Source: Apostichopus japonicus (Eukaryota > Echinodermata > Holothuroidea > Aspidochirotida > Stichopodidae). From it: a stretch of 64,000 nt of DNA. Both the position numbers and the translations under genes were made by a program. This document shows positions 44,100 through 56,700 of the stretch, in pieces (the stretch's first letter is position 1; every line of letters starts with the position of its first letter). The notes under the pieces are model-generated. The model saw only the letters and a list, made by a program, of their open reading frames with translations, did no database searches and was not told where the DNA came from. The stretch is taken from NCBI RefSeq assembly GCF_037975245.1, contig NC_092570.1:16151918-16215917 (forward strand), in the 5' to 3' direction.

Positions 44100-47000
44100 T
44101 ATGTATCAAACAGTAAGCGAACTTGGGACGCGCAAAGTTACGGTTCACCCCCATACTAGGCTTGTCTACTTATATTAAAAGTGTTAGGCTCGTAGCCAGG
44201 CCTTGAAAAGAGCTAAACCTTTAAACTAAACTAAAACTGCTTGGATCAAGTCTCCTGTTTAGCCAGTTTCCATCACAGGTGCTGCCAATGTATTCCACAC
44301 AGTATTTATAAGGAAAGTATATAGTTGCATAGCCTACTGTGAGAGCTAGAATCTGTCTGCAATGTTCACATTTGGCAAAGTGTTGACGGCAAAGTATAAG
44401 CTTGTTTAGCAGTTACTTCTATGTAAAATCTGGTCTTGAACGAACATTGATTGTTGATGACATAGTATAGAACGAGAATGCTGGTAGGCCTACACCATGT
44501 TTGAACGATTGGTAAGAAACGAACCACTGTTTTAAAATCTCTCATAGCCAAGACACATCTGTGATAATCCTTATGCACTGCAATGCTCACAATGTGACAT
44601 TTCTGATGTTAGAACTTATTTATGCCGAAAATTCCTGCTCTAAATTTTGTTCATGCTAGGGTGAGCCCCAGTTCTTGCCTTTTCATTCGATATATAAATA
44701 CTGTGTGGGAGCGTATGTTGGAAGCGTCTGTGTTTGGCAGGTTGGTGCATTAGTAGCGTGCATGTATTACAGCATTTGGACTGGGTATGTATCTAAAAGA
44801 TGTGGTCATTTATTCTCAGGCACAACATAAACAATGGCATAAAACTGGAGAATTTATGTTTGTAAATATTGCTTACTACAAGTATACTGAAAGTAATACA
44901 TCTCTCTGCTCCAATTAAGCCGTACTGTATACTGCCAAATTGTTTAATCAGTTTGATTAGAATTGAAAGTTGAGAAACATATATAAATATTATATATCTA
45001 TAAGCAAAAATGAAAATAAAAGAGGAAACGTTAGGTCTGTTGTATTCATTCATTGAGAACAATTGACTTCTTAAAGTGGCTGCAACTTGTATTTTTTGAA
45101 AGGATACCTTCAGTTATTACCACCGTCTTTTTCTCACAGGGATCTCGATGGGGAAATACAATATTTGCATGTAGGTCTGCCTCTTCATTGTTGTAAATAT
45201 TTGGCTCTTTAACTATCATAAAAAGTACAGGCTCTATAAATTGTGTAATTAATACGGTTTGAATAATGTTGCAATAAGTGAAGTTATCACTTGGAAGTGC
45301 CATGAGTGAAATTTTTGGAAACCAAAATGTAAAATATAAAAAGACTGGGTTGTGATTTTCTGACACAGATAAAATAAAACCAGACAATGCCAGACAGAGT
45401 TTCATTGTTCATACCAAACATTTTTATGATGCACATATATATACTGTGTTTGGATGTGAGACAAACCTAACCCTGTGTAACTCAAATGCATCTTGATTGA
45501 AAACGTTCTACCAAAAGTGCCAAATAATTGTGAAGGGAGGATTTGATTCTAATCATATCAGCTTGTAACACTAAATCAGGGCTATTATAGTGACCTACAG
45601 TAAGCGTGGAATGTTCTGTTTCCGACTTGTGAAAACCTGTGAAATTGTCTGCAGGGACAATAGGGCATTTCAGCAAGTTCATATTTTTGAGCAGCCTTAT
45701 TCATGTGCCACCTGGTGACAAGATTTTTACAACCACGCTGGCTTTTGAGGATCTGTAGGTGTATTGTTTCGTTAAGCATACACATGACTATTACAGTTTA
45801 TATATATAGTCATTCATAAACAACAAGGAAACAATATTTAGTTTGCCTTAAGGTTCTAAGTAAATTTGTGTATGATATTGCAAAAGATTGTCAGTTCTAT
45901 ACTTTAGTGTGGAAAGCAAACAATGAAGTTTTATTATACTACTTGATTTTGCAAGTAACAGAAAGGTACAGAAATACTGTAGTTAGTGAAAAAAAAACCT
46001 TTTTCCTTGTATCATGTGACAGTCTTGTGGTCTTCATCGTTGTGAAAATTTGTTTAAAGTCTGGGTTACAGTTGAAGACAATTTGCTGCAGAGACTAAGA
46101 AGAAAGCCTATGCAAATGCTTCAAAAACACAACTTTAACCTACAAGTGCAGGTAGTTTCTTCATTATCTCATCATTTTTCTTGAAGAATTTAACACAATC
46201 TTAGGAAGTTCAGAATGATTTTGAAATGATTGAATATTGCAAAGTCTGGACAATACCTTCAAAGGTTAGTCAAATATATATATTCCATAGCTTTCATTTT
46301 CGAATGGTTTCCTGCTTATGTAGCCTTTCCTTTAGTATTTTACATGAAACAGAAAATGTCCTGTGGATGTCCAACATTTCCTGGATGGCTATTTTATCTT
46401 AGCAAAGACCAGTACTGGGAAATTATTTAGTGATTTAAGTATCGTGTGTACAGTATTGCAGGCTCTGACCTCCTTTGTCCCTTGTAAAAACATTGTGGTT
46501 CCTGTGTGGCAAAAAGCAAAGAATGCACCATCTTTACACTTTTATGGTAATTTCCCATCTTAGCATGCAGTAGATCTAGCATTTTTCACTGTGATAATAT
46601 CATATGGTATCGTTTTTTTGTGTACACACATAAACTAGGTTCTCCTGTTCGGATGCATATTCTCATGGAAAATGTCCTTTCATGACTCGAGAAAAGAACG
46701 TTTCAGAGTGTGTACTCTACAGTGTAGACACTGACATACAAGGTTAGATCTAACCTTGAACCCATGCTTTTCCTGATTTCTTTTAGGCGTTGCATTCAAT
46801 TCCATCACAAGTGCTGGTCGGAAACATTTACATACTGTACATGTCACGTGGCTCTCCTAACTGGTCCCCTGATCATTGTCCATTGTGTGTTTACCTGTAG
46901 TGTAAATTGTGATGTTTATATGGCACTGTACAGTTCTTCAAAGGTCATTAAGTATTAGGTCCTGTCTACATATATATTCTAACACTTCAGGGCCCCCCAA

Positions 47001-50000
47001 AAAAAGAGAAAAAACTGCTTCTCTGGAGCTACTGTAGTATTTCAAAGTATCCAAATTTGTTGAGGCTGGTAAAAGTCATAAAGATCATTAAAGGATGACT
47101 TATGGCAGGAAATTAATTTAGATATTTGCTTTAGACCATTAAATAGCACTGCTATCATAATCAGTACATGTTGTATTTTAATACCTTTATTTTATGTGTT
47201 GGACGAATGTAACCGTAATATTAATCACCGGCTTTTGAGATCGGCGTCATAGTCTTCGCCCACCTTGAAATCCGCAGTCCCCTCACAAGTTTGGAAGGTC
47301 GGTAAGGGTAACTCCATAGTTTACCCTTTTCAGGAAACCGAAAAGGAAAGGGTGCTGTTTGAGGAGCACCCATGGTCTAGTTTCTTCAGTATCATTTCAT
47401 CTTAAAACCTAGTCTTGGGGTACCGTGACACTGTTGCCATGAGCTCTTGTACAGTACCATTAGAACAGCATGCTACTGTGAAACATGTAAAACAAGGCCT
47501 GAATAGTTCCTTTCCGTAGTAGGTATACCAAGAATGATGTGCCAGCTAGCAGGCTTGTAAGAGGAAGAAGTTCAAAAAAGATTTTGATCGGTGGTGGCTA
47601 AATAGTTTCTGTTTTCTGAGTAAATATGAGCTATCAATACTTGTCCTTTCCTCAAAATGTTTCTCAGTTGTGTGTTTTTTACATTATATTCGGCAAAGCT
47701 GGCAGAGTGTTCCTTCCTGTGGTTTTAGTGTTTAATTTGCCAAGTCAGGTGATTGTTGCTGGTAAAAATTATGTTTATCTTGGGTGTTTCATTTTAAAGA
47801 TGTACTGTACAATGTACATGATGGGCTAGATTCCAGTATTAAAGGCAGCACAAATATGTATTTTCAATAAATAACTAAGCAGGAAATAATTGAGTGTTCA
47901 AATTTTGTATCATGGCGGTTCAGAACGAATTTAATTTTTCTCAAGATACTATAGTTCTGGTGTAAGGATCCCCCTACCCCTCCCCCCCCCCCATCTAAAT
48001 TGTACAACCTTGGACTTGTATAGCAATTTGATCATTTTGCATCTAGCAGTTTGGGATGTGTAAGTGATACTGGATAAATTAAACTATTAAACAAATGATG
48101 TAAGTTCATTACTATAATTAATGTATGCTCCATGAATATTTCATGCTTATAGATTAAAGTAGAACAATGTAAAATGAGACATCACATGTTGTTTTGAAGG
48201 TTATTATTTGTTTTCTGTCCTTGGGAGTAGGGAGGGAGAGAGATTGGGGGGGGGGGTTCCTGTCTGTATTGGGTCAGTAGGAAGATAAGCAACAATGGCA
48301 ACAGAACGATATCCTCCATTTTCCATACTTTGTGTGCAGTATAGACTGATTGAAATGTACTGTACCTATGTACGGTATATGTGAACAGTGCCTAGCTTGC
48401 ATACCTACAGTGTAAGCATCCATGTGTACAGTGCATTGAAGTGTACACTTTACAGGTATTAACTACTGTTGTACAGTATCTATCCATATATATACATACA
48501 GTATAATGCTATGTACCTCGTTCATTGCTACTGTTTGTCCAACCCAAGAAATCTCAACTGCATATATACTAGTGTATACATATATTCAAAGTACACAGTC
48601 ATACCCTGCAAAAGAGCTATTACTCAGAGTGCTTTGTAGCCCTTAACCAAATTCCATTCTACCCTGGTTTAGGAAGATAAAAGCCATGAACTTTGGAAGT
48701 TAAACGTATTATTTCTAGTTGGTATCCATGGATAAAATGTTTTTACTGTTGTGGGTAGAAGTGCTATGACTGCTTGGTTTAACTGCCCGGTGTCTGTGTT
48801 CCTTGTTTAATAGACCCAGCCTTGTAGTTTATTCAGTATTAAAGGAGGTTAAATGGATATCATGTAAAGTAGATATAGACTGTCAACGGTTACTTTATTT
48901 CCTCGTTCTTTATTTCTTTTCTTAATGACAGTTTCAAAACCGATAAATACCAGATTATAATCAAATAAAAAAGGAAGATTAAGAAGAAGTCTTGATAATA
49001 TATATATATATCAAATTAGTCTTGGGATGATGTTTTCTTGTGCGAAATATTTGTAGCAGTTCCAGCTGTTTACAACTCCCGATCCCTGACATGTACAGTA
49101 TATCAGGACTATGAAATAAACAGAAGGATCGAGTCTAAGTTGTACATTGCTTAAATGTGAAAGGCATTGAATTTTACATGACATGGTTCTCTCGAAGGGA
49201 TGGAAAGGATTCCATTTTTTTTTTGGAGTGGGGGGGGGGGAACATTTGAACATTAAATCCCCTTTTTGTTGGAATTTGAATTAATGACATTATTATTATA
49301 TTTTAAAGAGCTCTCTGTGTGAACCGTAGGGCTATAACTAATTTACCTTCCAGTCATAGTGTGTGCATACAGTGTAGTACCTATCATCCGTAATTTAACC
49401 TGTGGTGATTACCTTGATTGTGTAACAGTGTTGTACTTAAAAAAGATCTGTGATTGTATTAGGTATGACAATGATATGAAACTGATTCTTTTCTTCTGTG
49501 TAGAATTACTTTAGTTTTTGTCAATTGTCATGCAATGAAATGAAAATATGCTGGTCTAGATAATTTAAATGTTGTTTGTCATTACAATCATTCTTTGCTA
49601 TGACTAGGCTTCTGGTACTTTTCGGGAATTAACCAGTTCTTACAGCGAGAGCAATTTAGTGAACTTCACTTCAATGTAATATTGGGCGATATTGCCCAGA
49701 TATCAACTTATGTGCTAGATAGATGACTCTTGTGTTCATAACCAAATGATGTTTTGTCAAGCCCTCTTGCTTTAATCTTCACAGGACTTCTTGATTTATT
49801 ATGTACAAACTACAAACATACAATACAGTAGCTATGGTGTACTATGCTGAGTAAAATATGAGGATAAATTAAAAATAAGATATCTGTCTCTCCAGCACTT
49901 GTACTGTAGTGTGTGTAAACAAGTCATAACAACTGCAAATCCACGAGTGGAGAACCTTTGTTATGAAAATAAGTACCATTATAATTTCAAAAATATTCAG

Positions 50001-50598
50001 ACTGCCTTTACGAATACAGAAAACCTGAAGTACCTGTTTACGAGTGAAAAATGTTTCAATCGACCTGTGCGAGTAAACTCGTTTATTATCTTGTCTAAGT
50101 GTCTGCACATTGCCAAATGCTTCACCTTCAAGCACTTTATATTTTTGATGAACGTTTGCAACGGTTACCTCTGTGACGATACTACTTTGTGTTGTGCAGA
50201 TTGCAGAAGGGTACCGTTCATCAAAGGTTGCCTAGAGCCAGATAAGTTTATTTTTCTTAAAATGAAACCGATAGAAAATTTTTGTTTGAACTGTTACTAT
50301 TTTAAAGAAATACAGTATTCTGTCCTTTTCCAAACACAAATTGACATTTGTGTATGCTCAGCCATTGAGCGCCAAAAGTCTCCCATCTCGTATTGAATTT
50401 TCACGAGAGCATGCTACAAAGAGCAATATGGATGTGAATGGAAGAGAGTGATAGGCACTGAAGGGAAATTTAGGAAGTGGTGAGTGGGAATTGTGGGGGA
50501 GGGGGGGGGGGGAGGTCACTACCATCCAAAATTGCAGCCCTCAGAATGAAAATGCCACTTTAAACCTTTTTTTCTTTTTTCTTTCTCATTGTTTGCAG
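44100..50598. other. Intergenic region or 5' intron upstream of the ring-ligase gene
   Basis: No recognisable coding exon. It contains poly-C/poly-G runs (47978-47992, 48246-48257, 49229-49240, 50496-50512), a short (TA)n near 49000 and scattered TACAGTA-type sequence. A 165-codon open stretch rich in cysteine at 49899-50396 lacks an early ATG. A pyrimidine tract and TTTGCAG at 50592-50598 could be the acceptor of the exon carrying the ring-ligase start codon, in which case an untranslated first exon lies upstream. Confidence 0.5.
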
Positions 50599-50695
50599 GT
50601 CTGAAGACTTATTTTTTTACTGCCATAGTTAACAGATGTCCGCAAACATCCGGTTGACCTCTATGCTCCGTTGTCGGTTTCACTGAAAGTCAAAG

Positions 50696-50791
50696 ATGGC
50701 CCTTGTAACTTTCACCTGGGCTGTTCATGTCCTGTACTCTTGCCTGCTATTCGTATTGGTTCTTGTCTCAGTATCTGCAGATGTCATTGTG
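50696..50791 (+). CDS. RNF13: RNF13-like coding exon 1, signal peptide
   Basis: ATG at 50696 with an in-frame TGA 12 nt upstream. It encodes 32 residues: a hydrophobic signal peptide (LYSCLLFVLVLVSVSA) and the mature start DVIV, equivalent to ADILAY in RNF13. GTAAGT donor, phase 0. Confidence 0.85.
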
Positions 50792-53700
50792 GTAAGTTGA
50801 TATATAAACAGTGGGGATAATTAACAATCCATTAGGGTAGATTGTATTTACTACTCCAAACTTATAGTGTCATAAGCTCTAAAAAAAAATCGGGTTTATT
50901 TTTCAAATGATAGAGAGAAGTTGACAAATGTTGAATGTTTTTCATATGATTTTTGCATTTGATTAATGCTAAAACAAAACCATAACAACTTGTCTGGGCG
51001 ACAATTTTTTCTCGAGTCAAACAGAACCACCAAAATACTTGCTTACCTAACATTCCTCTGATGAAATCATAAAATGATATTTCGTTATCTTGAATATGAT
51101 CAGTTGCAATCTTGTCTCCGGTTCTGCTCTGAAATGTTGGTAAAAATGTCGAAAAATTTCAAAAAACTGTTTTAAAAGCACTCTTACCTAAACGTGTGGT
51201 TGCATTTTACAACCACGGATACCACCAACATGTGACCAATTTATTACAAGTTATGTAGATTTCAGAGTGCATATGAGGACAGGTAAGTGTATCATGGGTT
51301 CGTAAATACCAAAACTAGACAAGCTTTTGGGGTTTCCATTTTATGCAGACAATAATCCAGAGTTTGTTGTACTGTATTTTTTTTTCTAACCCAGAGACAA
51401 TGCAATTCCCATGGCTGTTACCCCATAAAGAGAAAAACCCCCTAAAACTAGCCATTTTCAATGTACTTACAGCTCCTGTAAAAGCATCCTTGAAGTCTCT
51501 CGACTAAGTGTTCAATAAATTCTTTTGAAGAGTGGTGGGCATGCAGTCTATAGAATCATTTGGCCGGCTTGGACATTAAATAAACGATACATCATAACTA
51601 GATAACGACATGTCGTAATTATTTTTACAAAGTCACTTAATATTTATGACATGAAAATTCATTAAAACCCAGAGAGGTTCTCAAATTAAATCGTAAAATT
51701 AATGATGTAGCGTTTGTTTCTGTAATCTTGATGTTCATGGGTAGGCTATAAATCTTGGGTTGTTAATACTTCCATTGCGTCGTAAAATGACAGGTTTATC
51801 GTTGTTCCACACCTCAGTCTCAGATCAACAACTTTTAGGTCACATTCTAAATAGCCCAATCACATCTTGTTTATGTCATGAATGTGTTGGCCTCTGTAAA
51901 AGGATGTCTCATTCCTTGATTTCTAACGTCAGGTTGCCTATATAATATGTGACGATCTTTAGAATATAAATTAACAACAGATATTTGAAATATTTCAATC
52001 AAGCAGAAATAAATATCGTCTTATTCATTGATTGTGGGGTTAAAAGTCTATTCTAATATTTTGTTGTAATTGTAGTAACATCATGTGGGAACTATTTGAC
52101 TTCATGTCATTAACACAAACTTGCAGCGTGTCCTGATTTAATCAAGATACAATGTAATTCCGCACCCTTCCAAACTTGGTAGAGGTTAACAACATATCGT
52201 GAAACAATTGTGCAACATTCTGAGCTGGAAAATGATCTCAAAACTAGAGATTGTATGAAGCTAAAGATAGGCCTACCGCTTGACTCTATACACGTTTCCT
52301 TTTGCAGATTTTAGACAACAAGACCGTGGTGGAGGAATTTGCCTCCATGCCTTCGACGTTCGGATACCCAATTCCTCAAGATGGTATAAGTGTGAGTAAA
52401 TGTTTTTGTTTTAAAGCTAGAATAAACGCAGAGGAATGATTACCCCGTGTCACATCGCAAACTGCATTGAAAAAATGGGGCAGTATGCTATATACATAGA
52501 TGCCTGTTCAAAGATTTTTACCCATTTTTTTTTTGACAGGAACCTTAGTATTGTGTAAAGAGACAAAATACAGGGTCCTCAAAAATGTAGCACTAAATTT
52601 ATTCCCTGAAACGTCATCAGTATTGCCGACGACCATGTACAAAAACAAATAGATAACTAAAATGTTTTAAATGTTGCCCAGTTAAATATATAAAATTTAT
52701 TTATCAAATTGAACAATCGCCAACATCTGTGAAAAATGTTGTGAAGTCACAACCTCTGGGAAACATTTTTTTTTTAAAATTTTCAACACCTTTAAAGAAG
52801 TTTTCTAGCATGCTATAAAAATATGTAAAGTCAGCACTAATGCCCACCCCCCCCCACTCCCCACCCCTTCCACATTTGAAAGTCCAATTGTCAATATGAG
52901 GACGGAATAAACTCTCATACTATTCATACCAGGGTTCAACTAGCAGCTTTGGACAATCAATTGGCGTAAACAGATTGAAGCCTTTCGTGGCTGCGCAATG
53001 TAAAACTCATCTTGAGGAGAAAGGTATTTCTACACTGTCAGTTGAAATCCCCATCCCCTCACTCAAGAGATGGTTAATTGATTGTAACCTATTTTTGACT
53101 GACTATGCTCTCTCTCTTACTCGAGGAAGTCGATCACAGCTGGTGGTCTGTGTTATTATCTGGGCAAGATGTATCTTGAGAAGCTTTACTAAAGGCTGAA
53201 TAATCTTCTCATCCATTCTATCCTTGAAACATATCACATTTGGAATGGTTTTGCTTGGCTCTCATTGTTTTTGTAAGTTACAATTTCATCAGGATGAAAT
53301 GCTTTCGAAGAAATTTCGTTCCACTCTAATGGATAAATGATTGCAATATGGTAAAGTAATACGAAGCCAATTTGCCTCCTTCTGAACACTTTTATAGCAA
53401 CTTGTCCATTTTGCATAGCAATTTGCCCATTTTGCATAGCAATTTGCCCATTTTGCATAGCAATTTGCCCATTTTACATAGCAATTTGCCCATTTGCATA
53501 GCAATTTGCCCATTTTGCATAGCATTTTGCCATTTTGCATAGCAATTTGCCCATTTTGCATAGCAATTTGCCCATTTTGCATAGCAATTTGCCCATTTTG
53601 CATAGCAATTTGCCCATTTTGCATAGCAATGTGCCCATTTGCATAGCAATTTGCCCATTTTACTGTACATAGCAATTTGCCCATTTTGCATAGCAATTTG

Positions 53701-56700
53701 CCCATTTGCATAGCAATTTGCATAGCATTTTGTATAGCAATTTGCCCATTTTACTGTACATAGCAATTTGCCCATTTTACATAGCAACTTGCCAATTTTG
53801 CATAGCAATTTGCCCATTTTGCATAGCAGTTTGCCCATTTTGCATAGCATTTTACTATGCGACAGTGGATAAATGATTCCCTGCATTGCTAACGTTCTAT
53901 TTATGATTACACAGTGAATGAGTTTTCCAGTATCTGGTTTGATACCAACACTAAAATCTGACGACTCATATTTACATGGCAAGAAAGGATGCTATATTGG
54001 AAAAAAAATTGCTTTTAGACCCATCTGTCTATTGTGAACATTAAACTGGACAAAATTTTACTCCTAAGGTTGCAAGGAATGGTACTTTATCTTAACAAGT
54101 TTCTGGTAGCATTTAATCTAAAAGTCCAGATACTTCTATGGTTGAATGTCGTTTCATGTCATAAAAATGGCAGAATAGACCAATGTTATATTCTCTGCAC
54201 GAACCTTGCTTAAAATGGTAGGGATTTGTGTAACATGATTTGAAATATCCTGTTCAATTCTGTTTCACCTTTTCATTACAGGGTTACTTAGCCATCGCTA
54301 GTCCTATTACTGCATGCACCTCCATTAAGTCTCCACCTAACGTGTCCGGAGACCCAAATTTCTTCGCTCTGATTCAGAGAGGCTCCTGTGATTTTGACCT
54401 AAAGGTAAGATGGGGCTACCAGGTGAAAGGTCAGTAATTAATTGGGGGTCCAAATTTTAGCATGCTAAAATAACTTCAAAAAAAAGCATCAATTTTGTGC
54501 GGATATTGCCCACTTCCTTCTCCCTCGGAATCTGCCATTCAGAAGTGAACTTTGTGTGTTTTTCTGGAAATTATTCTCTAGAATTCAACGGAGTTATGCA
54601 TACCATTACAGCCTTTATCATCTTATTCAGTGTTGACAGGTTCCCTACAATCACATTACTATGATGAGGCACTTCTCTTCCACAGGAGTTCGCCATTCTG
54701 ATGTATAGAATGAGCAAATTGAAGTTTTGTGTAAATTATAAAAATAGTCAACGGAACACAGGAATGTTTTTGTAAAACAAATAGCATATCATATATTGTG
54801 CCAATCACTATCACCTTCGTAGTTAATGCAGAAAATTATTTAGTGTTCAAATCTTGAAGGATACTGACTTTTTTTTCTCTCTTGGAAAATGCTGTTTCCT
54901 TTGTACAAAACCTGCTATAATATCTTTGCACTTGTATATATATCAATATGTCCATTTTGCTACGTGAAACCGGATAAATGATTCCTTTTAATGAACAGAA
55001 CAGCCTTGCATGGACATGTGCTTCTTGTCAACACTTTTGTCCCCAAGATGTCAATTCTAAAATGGAAGGTACACAAAATGAGACCTACCTGGAAATTTGT
55101 TTGCTATCACAACATGTATTATATGAACCCGTGCTATACGTCAAGCGCCCCTAAAGTTAACCTACACCGAAAACACCCTTGATTTGCTACCATATGATCA
55201 TCAAGTAGGGTTTTAACTGGGTGTACAGTGTTACACCATAGAACTCGTACTGCTGACAAAACATTTAGTAGCTTGTGTCCTGTTGACTTGTTTTACAAAA
55301 AAGGGCTGTTAATGAGATGCATAGGTTTGAATGTGTTTGTAGTGGAATGATACTACTGACTTACAAGTTGGAAATGTGCATTGACATTGGACTGTGTGAG
55401 ATACAAATTTTATATCCATTTAAATCTCAAGAAGGGCATTACAGACAAATTTCATACTTCACAAGTGGATACTCCTTACTGAGTTTCAGAGACCTAGATT
55501 GTACTTTGGTGGCTGTAGGGTATCAGTTATATCTAAGTTCAGAAATGGATAAAATTTGTGACAATAAGTCTGTTCAAGAACTGCAACTGGTAACACGAGT
55601 CTCACATCTTTAGTAATGAAGGTTTTATGGTTTCTTGGAAGGTCAGACGTCATTTAAGATCAGCAGGGGTTACAGTTAACTTTGTAAACCTAACAACTTA
55701 AAGGAAGCATGTACAGAATTTATGAATTTCTTACTGGGTACATTTTGTACATAAAGTTTTCAAGATGCTGTGTAATCCAGATATGTTCCCCAAATTATAT
55801 TAATTCCTATTCATAACATCATTTAGAATAATTCTCAATTTACTTAACATATCACAGAACTGTTTTCCGGTTCTTCTCATCGTAAACCATGCAACGATAT
55901 TATTCACTGGTGACATGCAGTGCCGTGTAATGATAGAGTTTGTGTACGATCCAATTTTTTAGTAAATGTATCCAAGATCTTGCAAGTATCAACTCTTTAA
56001 GCCCACAGACTATGTATTAATTAATTAATACATGAAATTATGATTATTACATATGTCATATTTAGTTTATTGATGTTTCTCTATTTGACCTTGTTTTCCT
56101 TGCAAGGTGCTGGAAGCTCAAACTGCTGGTTTTAAAGTTGCTATTGTTTAAGCCCACAGACTATATATTAATTAATTAATACATGAAATTATGATTATTA
56201 CATATGTCATATTTAGTTTATTGATGTTTCTCTATTTGACCTTGTTTTCCTTGCAAGGTGCTGGAAGCTCAAACTGCTGGTTTTAAAGGTGCTATTGTTT
56301 AAGCCCACAGACTATGTATTAATTAATTAATACATGAAATTAATATTATTACATATGTCATATTCAGTTTATTGATGTTTCTCTATTTGACCTTGTTTTC
56401 CTCTTTCAAGGTGCTGGAAGCTCAAACTGCTGGTTTTAAAGGTGCTATTGTTTACGATGATATCAACGAGGGTTTGTTTCCTATGACGGGCAAGACATGT
56501 AAGTGTAGGCATATTTCTGTTCTTCACAAGAGGAACTACAGTAGCAGTAGGTTACTTATGCTTTCAACGTTTTATCTGTAAGATGGGCCCACTTTTTGTT
56601 TTTGTTTTTTAATGAGTGGTAAATGAAGGGTCCCAGGGAGGTCCTTCGTGTGGTGAGTTTTAAACGTCCATCTACGATAAAATTCCTCTCAACAGGATTT

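Larger units (their letters stand above)
55999..56410 (+). repeat. 151-bp tandem duplications carrying copies of the exon 4 acceptor
   Basis: Units start AAGCCCACAGACTATRTATT at 55999, 56150 and 56301, and contain TTAATTAATTAATAC, a pyrimidine tract, an AAG acceptor and the first 42 nt of coding exon 4. Period is exactly 151 between the first copies; the last runs into the true exon 4 with a 2-nt difference in the acceptor region. Each internal junction replaces exon sequence after GCTATTGTTTA. Confidence 0.95.

Noticed and set aside
53289-53982. Repetitive open frames (units reading like AMQNGQI or KWANCY) on the minus strand
   Set aside because: They arise from the 21-bp minisatellite, are open in several frames at once and lie inside an intron.
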